15,729 nt of DNA, from the NCBI GenBank assembly GCA_021850345.1, contig JAJZMN010000187.1, forward strand, positions 1 through 15,729. The letters run 5' to 3'. This DNA comes from Actinomycetes bacterium (lineage in GTDB: Bacteria > Actinomycetota > Acidimicrobiia > Acidimicrobiales > RAAP-2). Under the pieces are notes generated by a model. It saw only the letters and a list, made by a program, of their open reading frames with translations, made no database searches and had not been told where the DNA came from. Of the stretch, positions 1 through 5,933 are shown one piece after another. The position numbers were made by a program, and so were the translations under genes. The first letter of the stretch is position 1. The number at the start of each line of letters is the position of its first letter.

Positions 1-93
1 CGGCTTCGGCCGGACGTCTCAGTGAAGCGCTTAGACGGGTCCGGGCAACCGGGCGAGTCCGTCACCGCCACGGGGCAACCCGTGGCTGCCTGA

Positions 94-388
94 GCGTGCT
101 CACGTTTGAGCACGGTGCTGGTAACGGTACGTCTACACAGGGACCATCGCCGAGACGCCGGTCGGAACCTTCTCGGTCTCTTGGGAGGTCGACGGGATGG
201 TCACGAACAACCTCGGCGAGCTGTGGCGACCGAAGTTCTTCGAAGGGGGAGTTGCGATCCACGGCGACAGCTACGTCCCCCCTTATCCCGTCTCGCACGG
301 CTGCGTCCGCGTGAGCAATGAGGCCATCGATTGGATCTGGACACACGGCATGGCACCGATCGGCACCAAGGTCTGGGTGTTCCGCTAG
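94..388 (+). pseudogene. L,D-transpeptidase (YkuD) catalytic end, frame broken
   Basis: L,D-transpeptidases make 3-3 cross-links in peptidoglycan outside the membrane. From about 128 the frame reads YVYTGTIAETPVGTF and then the YkuD signature, with HG followed by SHGCVRVSN; the catalytic Cys codon is at 302-304 and the stop at 386-388. Upstream the frame is closed by TAA at 122-124. The expected preceding motif can be seen only in pieces: SRLST is in the frame of 100-114, GAGNG in the frame of 114-128, and the rest in the frame of 128 onward. Joined, these give a normal STGAGNG segment, so two single bases appear to be missing. A further stop at 91-93 hides anything more N-terminal. This is either a decaying pseudogene or a pair of base-call errors. 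A short ORF starting at ATG 197 remains open but could not make a whole enzyme. Confidence 0.7.
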
Positions 389-455
389 GAGCGGCGCGTG
401 GGGCACGGGACCTTCGACTCTGGCCCCGGAGGAGCCTGGGACCGACGATCGACGG

Positions 456-863
456 ATGAACCACTCCATCCATGCCGGGACGGCCATCCATGCGACGTCC
501 ATCAGGGAACTGCTCCATTCCGCCGTCGTGTCCGTCGACCGTTCGACTACCCTTCGCGCCGCGGCGATCGCGATGCAGCACGGAGGCGTCGGGGCGCTCG
601 TGGTCATGGACGCCGACGAGGTGCAGGGGATCGTCACCGAGCGCGACATCGTGGGCGCGCTCGCCCATGGGGACGACCCCGACCGCGCCCGGGTCGTCGA
701 CGTGGAGTCCGTCGGACCCCGCTACCTGATCCTCGCTGACTCTGTCGGGACGGCGGCCGAGGTCATGCTTGCCGTGGGGTGCCGCCATCTTCCGGTCGTC
801 GATGACGGGGTCGCGATCGGTGTCGTCTCGATCCGCGACGTGCTGCGAGAACTGGCGGACTGA
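456..863 (+). CDS. Two-CBS-domain protein
   Basis: This 135-residue protein is made of a tandem pair of CBS domains, about residues 18-70 and 83-134. Each has the usual hydrophobic strand, a G-(I/V)-V turn and a (T/S)-x-R-D end: GIVTERDIV near 58-66 and GVVSIRDVL near 122-130. CBS pairs (Bateman modules) bind adenosine nucleotides or related ligands and usually act as energy or redox sensors. As a stand-alone module its partner cannot be read from sequence. The ATG at 456 was chosen because the fold begins shortly after it; the same frame is open upstream to 318, but that part is low-complexity and overlaps the transpeptidase end. No strong ribosome binding site is visible. The gene ends at a strong hairpin shared with the converging gene. 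Confidence 0.88.
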   Translation: MNHSIHAGTAIHATSIRELLHSAVVSVDRSTTLRAAAIAMQHGGVGALVVMDADEVQGIVTERDIVGALAHGDDPDRARVVDVESVGPRYLILADSVGTAAEVMLAVGCRHLPVVDDGVAIGVVSIRDVLRELAD

Positions 864-881
864 ACTGGTGCACGGCCGCCC

Positions 882-905
882 GGCGCGCGTCCTAGGACGC
901 GCGTC
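882..905. terminator. Bidirectional hairpin terminator between convergent genes
   Basis: The sequence is almost perfectly self-complementary about the TA at 893-894. Ten bases on each side (884-892 with the central T, and the A with 895-903) pair without error, then one G-T and one more G-C pair extend the stem. It lies exactly between the stop of the CBS gene (863) and the stop of the DUF1918 gene (906). There is no long T-run, which is common in high-GC genomes. Confidence 0.6.
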
Positions 906-1124
906 TTATGACGCGGCGTGCGCGTGCTCGGTCGTCGGCTGGAAGTGCTCGATGGAGGCGTCCGAACCGGGGAAGAAGAGCCCCTCTTCTCCGGTGTCGC
1001 TCCAACGCACGACGTACGGCGGGGCACCGTCGACTCCGTGCACCTCGAGGATCTCCCCGTCCCGCCTCGGCTCCCCGAGATGGTGGCCGCTGATCACGAC
1101 TCGATCTCCGACGTTCGCTTGCAC
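906..1124 (-). CDS. DUF1918 domain protein
   Basis: This 72-residue soluble protein matches the small actinobacterial DUF1918 family. Near the N-terminus is NVGDRVVISGHH, then the RRDGEILEV strand, the PPYVVRW strand and EGLFFPGSDA. The family folds as a small SH3-like barrel whose function is not established. The GTG start at 1124 was chosen because family members begin two or three residues before the VGD motif, and because an AGGAGG Shine-Dalgarno sequence stands about five bases upstream. The frame stays open far upstream on this strand, but that part is arginine-rich shadow sequence and holds no motif. The gene converges with the CBS gene. Confidence 0.88.
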   Translation of the reverse strand: MQANVGDRVVISGHHLGEPRRDGEILEVHGVDGAPPYVVRWSDTGEEGLFFPGSDASIEHFQPTTEHAHAAS

Positions 1125-1235
1125 GGCGCCCTCCTTCCTCTGACTCCCTCTTACGACGAGATCAGTAGAAACCCACCACGAGACTCGGCTCGGCACGGGC
1201 GAGACAGTAGGGGCGAAGGTCACGCGCGCAGTCTG

Positions 1236-1284
1236 GTGACGGCCCAGTAGTGACGGCCCAGTAGTGACGGCCCAGTAGTGACGG
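1236..1284. repeat. 14-bp tandem repeat, 3.5 copies
   Basis: The unit GTGACGGCCCAGTA occurs three times without a mismatch (1236-1249, 1250-1263, 1264-1277), followed by its first seven bases. It lies in the 266-bp gap between the divergent DUF1918 gene and the gene starting at 1391. Nothing else recognisable is in the gap. Confidence 0.95.
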
Positions 1285-1390
1285 AGGACCCTTCTTTCCG
1301 AGCTCGTCATGGGGCAACCATCGCTGGGGGCGCTCCATCGGGGCCCGGCAACCTCGGTCGCAGCGCCGGACTTCGACGGAGGACCTGGCA

Positions 1391-1867
1391 ATGCCCACGT
1401 GTGGAGACGGGCATCGACTGCTCCGGTGGCCATGGCGGAAACGGCCCGCGAGCGCGAAGGAAGGGCCCGGCGGGGAGGACGTCGCCGCCCTCCTGATCGC
1501 CGAGTGCGAGGCATACCTGCTCGGGAGCTACGTGGAGCACCTCGAGACGCGTGCCGAGCCGATCCCCGTCTGGGCGTGGACGAACCTCCTTGCCCACGGG
1601 AGCCGCGCGGACCTCGTACGGGCAGCGAAGGAGGTCCACGGCGGACGCTCCCCGGCTCGGCGCTGGCGCGTCGTCCGCGCCCTCGTGGCGCGCGAGGTGC
1701 TCGACGTGGTCGGAGACGGCGCCTCGCTCCTCGACGTACAGCGCGAGGTGCTCGCACCCCTCGAGCTCGCGATCGCTGCACACCCGGACGCCTGGTCGTG
1801 GACGCCGCAGCGGTGGCTCAACATCGTGAGGTCGGCTCTGCACGGGACCCTCGGCACGAGGACCTGA
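1391..1867 (+). CDS. Conserved-looking hypothetical protein, 158 aa
   Basis: I do not recognise a named family. The protein is soluble and mostly helical, with no signal peptide or membrane segment. Residues 1-28 are basic and variable-looking. From about residue 29 a compact, coding-looking domain begins (EDVAALLIAECEAYLLGSYVEHL), followed by a Trp-rich PVWAWTNLLAHG segment, a helix ending AREVLDVVGDG, and a LLDVQREVLAPLELAI helix. The start is well supported: a GGAGG sits eight bases before the ATG. Strong third-position GC in this frame also supports coding. It points toward the leftward BON/DUF2267 gene, and a tandem repeat separates the two stop codons. No function is proposed. Confidence 0.72.
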   Translation: MPTCGDGHRLLRWPWRKRPASAKEGPGGEDVAALLIAECEAYLLGSYVEHLETRAEPIPVWAWTNLLAHGSRADLVRAAKEVHGGRSPARRWRVVRALVAREVLDVVGDGASLLDVQREVLAPLELAIAAHPDAWSWTPQRWLNIVRSALHGTLGTRT

Positions 1868-1873
1868 CCCGCG

Positions 1874-1941
1874 CCGGCGGTCAGGATTCACCGGCGGTCA
1901 GGATTCACCGGCGGTCAGGCTTCACGAGCGGTCAGGGCTTG
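1874..1941. repeat. 17-bp tandem repeat covering a stop codon
   Basis: The unit CCGGCGGTCAGGATTCA is present at 1874-1890 and 1891-1907, with two changes at 1908-1924, and in a diverged fourth copy at 1925-1941. The fourth copy contains the stop codon of the leftward BON/DUF2267 gene (1932-1934). On the minus strand the array therefore looks like serial duplication of the gene's last codons and stop into its 3' flank. Confidence 0.92.
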
Positions 1942-2786
1942 CCCGACGACTCCCACAGTGCCCGGAGCTCCGGCGGCAGTGCGGAAGCGACCTCGCGCAC
2001 ATCGCCTGGCACGAGGTCGCGCAGCGCCTGCACGACGTCCACGGTCACGTCCTCAGCCCGCTCGAGAGGTACCCCCCTCGTCGTGACGACCACGCGGCCG
2101 ACAAGATCGCGCAATGAGCGAGCGGGCGGTGCGCCCCGGATTCGCCGGGGTGGTGTGAACAAAGGCCGGACGTCGGCGGGAAGGTTCGCCGAGAGATGGA
2201 CCCGATGCGCCGGCGGCAGCCGGTCGGCGAACGTCGCGAGCACGCCCCGCACGACGAGCGGCGCGGCGTCGGATGTGACGCCGGCCTTCTTCGCTGCGGC
2301 GAGCAGCGACTCCATCGCCGCGGACGGCGGATGGACAGCCCGACCCTCGGAGGGCCGCGTGTCTCCCGGGCCTAGCCCCACGTGGAGGTAGGACTCGACA
2401 CCGGCGACCCCGGGCACGCTGGCGACCGCCTGCTCGATCGACTCCGCGTCGCGCCCGCTGCCGACCACACCGTGGAGCAGCGCGACGTGGTGTTCGACCA
2501 TCACGTGCACGTGGGGCAGATCGAGGTCCTGCTCGGTCCGGCCGAGACTGGACCGGATCCGGTCGGCGAGGGTGAGGTCTGTGACCGCCGGATCAGGCTC
2601 CCGCCCCTCGAGGCGATAAGCCGCGCCTTCGAGCCGGCCTTCGGCGTAGCGCAGGCGGCGCGTCAGGCGCGTGAGCGCGCGCCGGGCCTTTCTCGAGACG
2701 GACTTTCCCGGACGGGTCAGCCTCACCGCCGCGCCCAGCGCTGCCAGGACTCCGGCGCCGACGACCAATCGGCTGCTCGTGCGCAT
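1932..2786 (-). CDS. BON and DUF2267 domain protein with N-terminal hydrophobic segment
   Basis: This is a 284-residue protein. Residues 7-22 (LVVGAGVLAALGAAVR) form a short hydrophobic segment followed by a very basic stretch (28-47), consistent with an N-terminal membrane anchor. Residues about 70-137 form a BON domain (LADRIRSSLG, then VMVEHHVALLHGVVGS and a VPGVAGVESYLHV end); BON domains bind lipid or peptidoglycan-associated surfaces. Residues about 157-280 fit DUF2267, with two helical repeats, FADRLPPAHRVHLSANLPADVRPLF and the more diverged VVQALRDLVPGDVREVASALPPELRALW. The ATG at 2786 has an AGGAGG six bases upstream. The gene is probably co-transcribed with the short gene just upstream, with which it overlaps. 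An envelope or stress role is inference only. Confidence 0.85.
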   Translation of the reverse strand: MRTSSRLVVGAGVLAALGAAVRLTRPGKSVSRKARRALTRLTRRLRYAEGRLEGAAYRLEGREPDPAVTDLTLADRIRSSLGRTEQDLDLPHVHVMVEHHVALLHGVVGSGRDAESIEQAVASVPGVAGVESYLHVGLGPGDTRPSEGRAVHPPSAAMESLLAAAKKAGVTSDAAPLVVRGVLATFADRLPPAHRVHLSANLPADVRPLFTPPRRIRGAPPARSLRDLVGRVVVTTRGVPLERAEDVTVDVVQALRDLVPGDVREVASALPPELRALWESSGKP

Positions 2787-3076
2787 GATGTCCTCCTCTC
2801 ACGCAACCTCAAGACGAGTCTGGTTCGCCCGCCGACACCGAGGGCGGAGATGAGACCGTCGAGCCAACCTGAGAGCTGTGCCCGCCAGCGGCGTTCCAGC
2901 GCTGCGAGGCGGGATTGCAGCGCTGTGTCGTCGAGGGTCTCGAGCTGCGCCATCTCGTTGCGAACGGCGTAGAGGGACCCTTCGATCCGCCACAGCTCTC
3001 CGGGTGTTCGTACCCGGTCCCGCTCCTGTAGTCCTGCTCGTCCTGCATCGAGACTCTCTTCGGCGACGTCGGACAT
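2723..3076 (-). CDS. Small helical hypothetical protein overlapping the next gene
   Basis: The predicted protein has 117 residues and no match I recognise. Residues 1-75 are rich in charged helices (GELWRIEGSLYAVRNEMAQLETLDD, then LQSRLAALERRWRAQLSGWLDGL), suggesting a short coiled coil. The last 30 residues (RERRTSCARAADWSSAPESWQRWARR) look like non-coding sequence and lie over the start of the BON/DUF2267 gene, a 64-bp overlap. A shift of one base near 2800-2830 would instead end the protein at LEVA-stop, twelve bases before the next ATG, which is a more ordinary arrangement. I chose the ATG at 3076; a TTG at 3109 with a GGGAG upstream is an alternative. Confidence 0.55.
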   Translation of the reverse strand: MSDVAEESLDAGRAGLQERDRVRTPGELWRIEGSLYAVRNEMAQLETLDDTALQSRLAALERRWRAQLSGWLDGLISALGVGGRTRLVLRLRERRTSCARAADWSSAPESWQRWARR

Positions 3077-3139
3077 GCGACGAGACTTCGTCCCCGGACG
3101 TGCCGGCAAGGGTCCAACTCCCTCAAGAGCGTCGCGCGG

Positions 3140-3796
3140 TCAGACAGCGTGTGCCTCGACAGCGGCCATGATCGCCGCGACGAGGTCCTCGACGAACGCG
3201 TCGTTGAGCGGCAGATGGCCGTGGAGCAGCCGGTGGTAGGCGGGGCCATAGAGGAGATCGAGGAGGAGCGACATGTTCGCCTCAACAGGCAGCTCCCCGC
3301 GCTCGACCGCCCGCTCGAGGACCTTCAGGTGGCGCACCCGCAGGGGAGCGACGAACCGGTCACGCCACGCGTCGGCGAGCTCGGGGTCGCGCTGGACCTC
3401 GGCGATCAGCCCCTTGAGCGTCCTGCCGCTCGTGGATTGGCGGACCGCCCGCACCCACGATCTGAGCAGCCCGAGAAGGTCGTCGCGGAGGTTGCCGTTG
3501 TCGGGGATCGGCTGGCGGGCGAGGAAGTCGGTGACGAAGGCGTCGAAGGCGAGCGTTCCCTTGGACGGCCACCTTCGGTAGACGGACGCCTTGCCGACAT
3601 GGGCTCGTGCGGCGATCTCCTCGATGGTCATCGCGGCGAGGCCCCGTTCTGCGAGGAGGTCCGTGGCGGCCTGAAGGATCGCCCGCTCGGTCGTCTCGCT
3701 GGGGGGCCGGCCACGTCCGCTTGCCTCGCGTCTGCCGGCGGCAGCGGGCGCGGACACCGTTGTCGTTGACCCGGGCTCCGCAGCGGAGGTGATCAC
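3140..3796 (-). CDS. TetR-family transcriptional repressor
   Basis: This 218-residue regulator has a disordered N-terminal tail (1-34) and then a classic TetR DNA-binding domain at about 36-82: AILQAATDLLAERG, TIEEIAARAHVGKASVYRRWPSKG. The C-terminal ligand-binding part carries FDAFVTDFL, RTLKGLIAEVQRDPELADAWRDRFVAPLR and LLDLLYGPAYHRLLHG, which fits the common actinobacterial TetR C-terminal subfamily. It is transcribed away from the MFS exporter, and a palindrome of the same sequence lies before each of the two genes, so autoregulation plus control of the exporter is the natural reading. The GTG start at 3796 lies six bases after a TAGGCT hexamer on the minus strand, which would fit a leaderless transcript; an internal start is possible. 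The ligand cannot be told. Confidence 0.92.
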   Translation of the reverse strand: MITSAAEPGSTTTVSAPAAAGRREASGRGRPPSETTERAILQAATDLLAERGLAAMTIEEIAARAHVGKASVYRRWPSKGTLAFDAFVTDFLARQPIPDNGNLRDDLLGLLRSWVRAVRQSTSGRTLKGLIAEVQRDPELADAWRDRFVAPLRVRHLKVLERAVERGELPVEANMSLLLDLLYGPAYHRLLHGHLPLNDAFVEDLVAAIMAAVEAHAV

Positions 3797-3802
3797 GGCC
3801 AG

Positions 3803-3808
3803 AGCCTA
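3803..3808 (-). promoter_or_regulatory. Candidate -10 box of the tetR gene (leaderless)
   Basis: On the minus strand this reads TAGGCT, matching TANNNT, and ends six bases before the GTG. The usual -35 position would fall inside the palindrome at 3821-3835, so a repressor bound there would block the promoter. This is inference from spacing. Confidence 0.4.
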
Positions 3809-3820
3809 ACCTATGCCTGA

Positions 3821-3835
3821 GAAACGGGCCGTTTC
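3821..3835. promoter_or_regulatory. TetR operator 1, tetR side
   Basis: The site GAAACGGGCCGTTTC is a perfect inverted repeat (seven bases each side of a central G). Its arms GAAACG and CGTTTC, three bases apart, are identical to those of the second site at 4050-4064. Two identical half-site pairs flanking a divergent TetR/exporter gap are strong evidence for a common repressor site. Confidence 0.8.
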
Positions 3836-3886
3836 GTTTCGCTCTCCTTCGAAGCCGTTTGAGCCCTCTGGCGCAGATCAACGCCT

Positions 3887-3932
3887 CGTCAACCGCCAGT
3901 CCCGACCTTCGTCAACCGCCAGCCCCGACCTC
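3887..3932. repeat. 23-bp direct repeat, two copies
   Basis: Two adjacent 23-bp units (3887-3909 and 3910-3932) differ at only two positions. The common core is CGTCAACCGCCAG. They lie in the gap between tetR and the exporter, between the two operators. The motif CCTTCGAAG also occurs on both sides, at about 3847-3855 and 3947-3955. Confidence 0.9.
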
Positions 3933-4041
3933 GGCCCGGCCGCTTTCCTTCGAAGTTCCTGGCCTCGGAGGCTTCCGCGGGGGACGTACGCAATCGGGAA
4001 TAGCCGCTCACGCTGGGCGTTACATCCAATGTCTTTCGGTT

Positions 4042-4047
4042 TAGAAA
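4042..4047 (+). promoter_or_regulatory. Candidate -10 box for the exporter transcript
   Basis: TAGAAA at 4042-4047 lies sixteen bases after a weak -35 candidate, TTACAT at 4020-4025. The transcription start would fall about 4054, inside operator 2, which fits repression. The -35 match is poor, so this is tentative. Confidence 0.3.
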
Positions 4048-4049
4048 AC

Positions 4050-4064
4050 GAAACGTACCGTTTC
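4050..4064. promoter_or_regulatory. TetR operator 2, exporter side
   Basis: The site GAAACGTACCGTTTC has the same GAAACG-N3-CGTTTC arms as operator 1. Here the symmetry extends two bases further on each side (4048-4066, ACGAAACG-TAC-CGTTTCGT). It is the only comparatively AT-rich stretch of this gap and lies about 110-125 bases before the exporter start. Confidence 0.8.
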
Positions 4065-4112
4065 GTCTTCCTCCGGCGACAGGTACCGGCGTCGAGGCAC
4101 GCGAGCCCCGAC

Positions 4113-4178
4113 ATGAGGGAGGCACTGGACGAGATGAGGGAGGCACTGGACGAGATGAGCGAGGACGGGACGAGATGA
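4113..4178 (+). CDS. Possible 21-residue leader peptide made of the repeat
   Basis: The first three repeat units read in one frame as MREALDE, MREALDE, MSEDGTR and stop. The TGA at 4176-4178 overlaps the ATG at 4175 as ATGA, the classic form of translational coupling. Because the third unit is 20 bp long, translation of the leader ends exactly where the next frame, that of the exporter, begins. No protein evidence is possible from sequence; it may equally be untranslated leader. Confidence 0.25.
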   Translation: MREALDEMREALDEMSEDGTR

Positions 4179-4200
4179 GGGAGGCACTGGACGAGATGAG
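4113..4200 (+). repeat. 21-bp tandem repeat of a start-codon region
   Basis: Units begin at each ATG: 4113, 4134, 4155, 4175 and 4196, with spacings 21, 21, 20 and 21. The typical unit begins ATGAGGGAGGCACTGGACGA; the third copy is shortened by one base and altered, and the fifth begins ATGAGCGAGG. Every unit carries both an ATG and a GAGG-like ribosome binding sequence. The array forms the beginning of the MFS gene and its leader. Confidence 0.93.
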
Positions 4201-5857
4201 CGAGGTACGGATCCCGAGCCGGGGCGTTGCGGCCGGCGACCGCGGTCGCGTCGGCACCGGCCCGGGCGAGCCGGGGCAGCGACGCATGGTCGCGCTGGCA
4301 GCGACCCCGCGCCATCGTGGCGCCGCCCTTGGACTGATTCTGGCGGCCGCCTTCATGGTCGTTCTCGACTTCAGCATCGTGAACGTGGCACTCGCCTCAA
4401 TCGAGCGGGAGCTACACGTCGGTACGACGGCCGCACAGTGGGTGATCACCGCGTACGCCATCACGTTCGGCGGCCTGCTCGTCCTCGGCGGGAGGATCGG
4501 CGACCTTTTCGGCCGGCGCCGCGTGTTCGTGGTTGGTCTCGTCCTCTTCTCGCTGGCTTCGCTCGCCGGCGGCCTTGCGACCTCAATCGGGGTCCTGATC
4601 GCCGCCCGAGCCGTGCAGGGGATCGGCGCTGCGCTCGTCGCCCCTGCATCCCTCTCCCTGATCACCACGAGCACCACCGAAGGCGCCGCGCGCAACCGCG
4701 CGCTCGGCTACTACGGCGCGGTCGCCTCCATCGGCTTCGTCGCCGGGCTCGTGCTGGGAGGGGTACTCGTCCAGTACTTCGATTGGCGCGCCGTCCTGTG
4801 GGTCAACGTCCCGATCGGGTTCCTCGTCGCGGTGCTCGCGCCACTTCTCATCGCCGACGCGTCCCCGCGAGCGCAAGGCCCGCGGATGCGCCTCGACTTC
4901 GCAGGTGCCGCGCTCGTCACCGGGGCGATCGGCCTGCTGGTGTACGCCGTTTCTGAGGGCCCTGACGTCGGATGGGCGTCGGCTCGGACGCTCGGCGCAC
5001 TCGGGCTCTCGGTTGTCCTCGGCGCGGCATTCGTGTCCGTCGAGCAGCGCCACGCCGCCCCGCTCGTCCGCCTCGGAATGCTGCGCCGGCGCAGTCTCCG
5101 TTCGGCGAACCTCGCCATGATCCTGGTCGGCGCGTGGTCAGCCGGAGAGCTCCTCACCGTGCCCCTCTTCTTCCAGCTCGTCCTCCACTACTCGGCGCTC
5201 GAGACCGGGCTGGCGATGGCGCCTCAGGGGATCATCGGCTTCGTCGGCGCCTCGCGGGCGGCAAGCGTCGTCCGGCGCGTCGGGGTGCGTACCCTCCTCG
5301 TCGCGTCGACGAGCGCCGCCGGGCTGGGGCTTCTCCTCCTCGGGCTCAGCTTTGGTTGGCACGACTACGTGCTGTTCCTTCCGGGCTTCATGCTCGCCGG
5401 CGCTGGGACCGCCACCAGCGCGTTCGCCGCGACCGTGGCAGCGACCCACGGCGTCGACCACGCCGAGCAGGGTGTCGCCGGCGGCCTCATCAACATGAGC
5501 CGCCAGGTCGGTGCCGCGGTGGGTGTGGCCCTCGCCGCGGCGATCATCGGAACGGGGGTCACGTCCGGCAGCTCGCTAGGCCCTGACCGCTCGTCGCTCT
5601 TCGTCGTCGCAGTATTCGGCCTGCTGGCGGCGGTGGTGGCCGGACGCGGCATCGCGGCCAGGACCGCTCCCGGTTCCCGGGGCGACGAGATGCGCGATGA
5701 GGCGGCGGTGGAGCCGTCAGGGGCTCCGCGCTGGGCGGCGACGCCGGTCGGCCGGCCCCACGTCGACGTCGCGCCCGGGCCTCATGCTCGGGGGGCCATC
5801 GATGAACTCGTCGATGAACCCGACGATGAAACGGAGCTTGCCCCGGCCTGCGCATGA
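4175..5857 (+). CDS. DHA2-family MFS multidrug exporter (EmrB/QacA type)
   Basis: This is a 560-residue membrane transporter expected to expel drugs in exchange for protons, with 14 membrane helices as usual for the DHA2 group. Helix 1 contains LDFSIVNVALASI, the group's LDxTIVNVAL signature with the acidic residue D65. Motif A is GGRIGDLFGRRR at 105-116. Motif C-like sequence is GFVAGLVLGGVL, followed by FDWRAVLWVNVPIG. Later helices run to about residue 500, and the last 60 residues form a charged cytoplasmic tail ending in (I/V/D)DE(L/P/T) repeats. Several starts compete: ATG 4175 and 4196 in the repeat array and ATG 4286, which gives MVALAATPRHRG just before helix 1. The helix-1 context fits any of these. 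It is divergent from a TetR gene and shares its operator. The substrate is unknown. Confidence 0.93.
   Translation: MREALDEMSEVRIPSRGVAAGDRGRVGTGPGEPGQRRMVALAATPRHRGAALGLILAAAFMVVLDFSIVNVALASIERELHVGTTAAQWVITAYAITFGGLLVLGGRIGDLFGRRRVFVVGLVLFSLASLAGGLATSIGVLIAARAVQGIGAALVAPASLSLITTSTTEGAARNRALGYYGAVASIGFVAGLVLGGVLVQYFDWRAVLWVNVPIGFLVAVLAPLLIADASPRAQGPRMRLDFAGAALVTGAIGLLVYAVSEGPDVGWASARTLGALGLSVVLGAAFVSVEQRHAAPLVRLGMLRRRSLRSANLAMILVGAWSAGELLTVPLFFQLVLHYSALETGLAMAPQGIIGFVGASRAASVVRRVGVRTLLVASTSAAGLGLLLLGLSFGWHDYVLFLPGFMLAGAGTATSAFAATVAATHGVDHAEQGVAGGLINMSRQVGAAVGVALAAAIIGTGVTSGSSLGPDRSSLFVVAVFGLLAAVVAGRGIAARTAPGSRGDEMRDEAAVEPSGAPRWAATPVGRPHVDVAPGPHARGAIDELVDEPDDETELAPACA
5798..5833 (+). repeat. 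12-bp repeat in the exporter's C-terminal tail
   Basis: Three units around a GATGAA core (5798-5809, 5810-5821, 5822-5833) encode IDEL, VDEP and DDET. The copies are diverged but keep the 12-bp period and the DE pair. Confidence 0.65.
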
Positions 5858-5859
5858 GG

Positions 5860-5875
5860 CCGCTCCTTTGAGCGG
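5860..5875 (+). terminator. Weak hairpin after the exporter gene
   Basis: CCGCTC and GAGCGG pair perfectly around the loop CTTT, two bases after the exporter's stop codon. No T-run follows, so termination is uncertain. Confidence 0.35.
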
Positions 5876-5933
5876 GGTCAGCTCTGCCGTTGCAAACCCG
5901 GACTGGCGTGCCGGACGCGGGCAGACTTGCGCC

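Noticed and set aside
1236..1284. CRISPR array or origin iterons
   Set aside because: The copies are directly adjacent with no spacers, too short for CRISPR repeats, and there is no dnaA, rep or cas gene nearby.
1162..1781. Upstream extension of the DUF1918 frame on the minus strand
   Set aside because: It is arginine-rich, without motifs, runs over the tandem repeat and the opposite 158-residue gene, and the DUF1918 start has a strong ribosome site at 1124.
3813..4178. A 121-residue gene in the tetR-exporter gap
   Set aside because: The translation crosses both operators and the 23-bp repeat and has no motif. Only its last 21 codons, from ATG 4113, are worth keeping as a possible leader.
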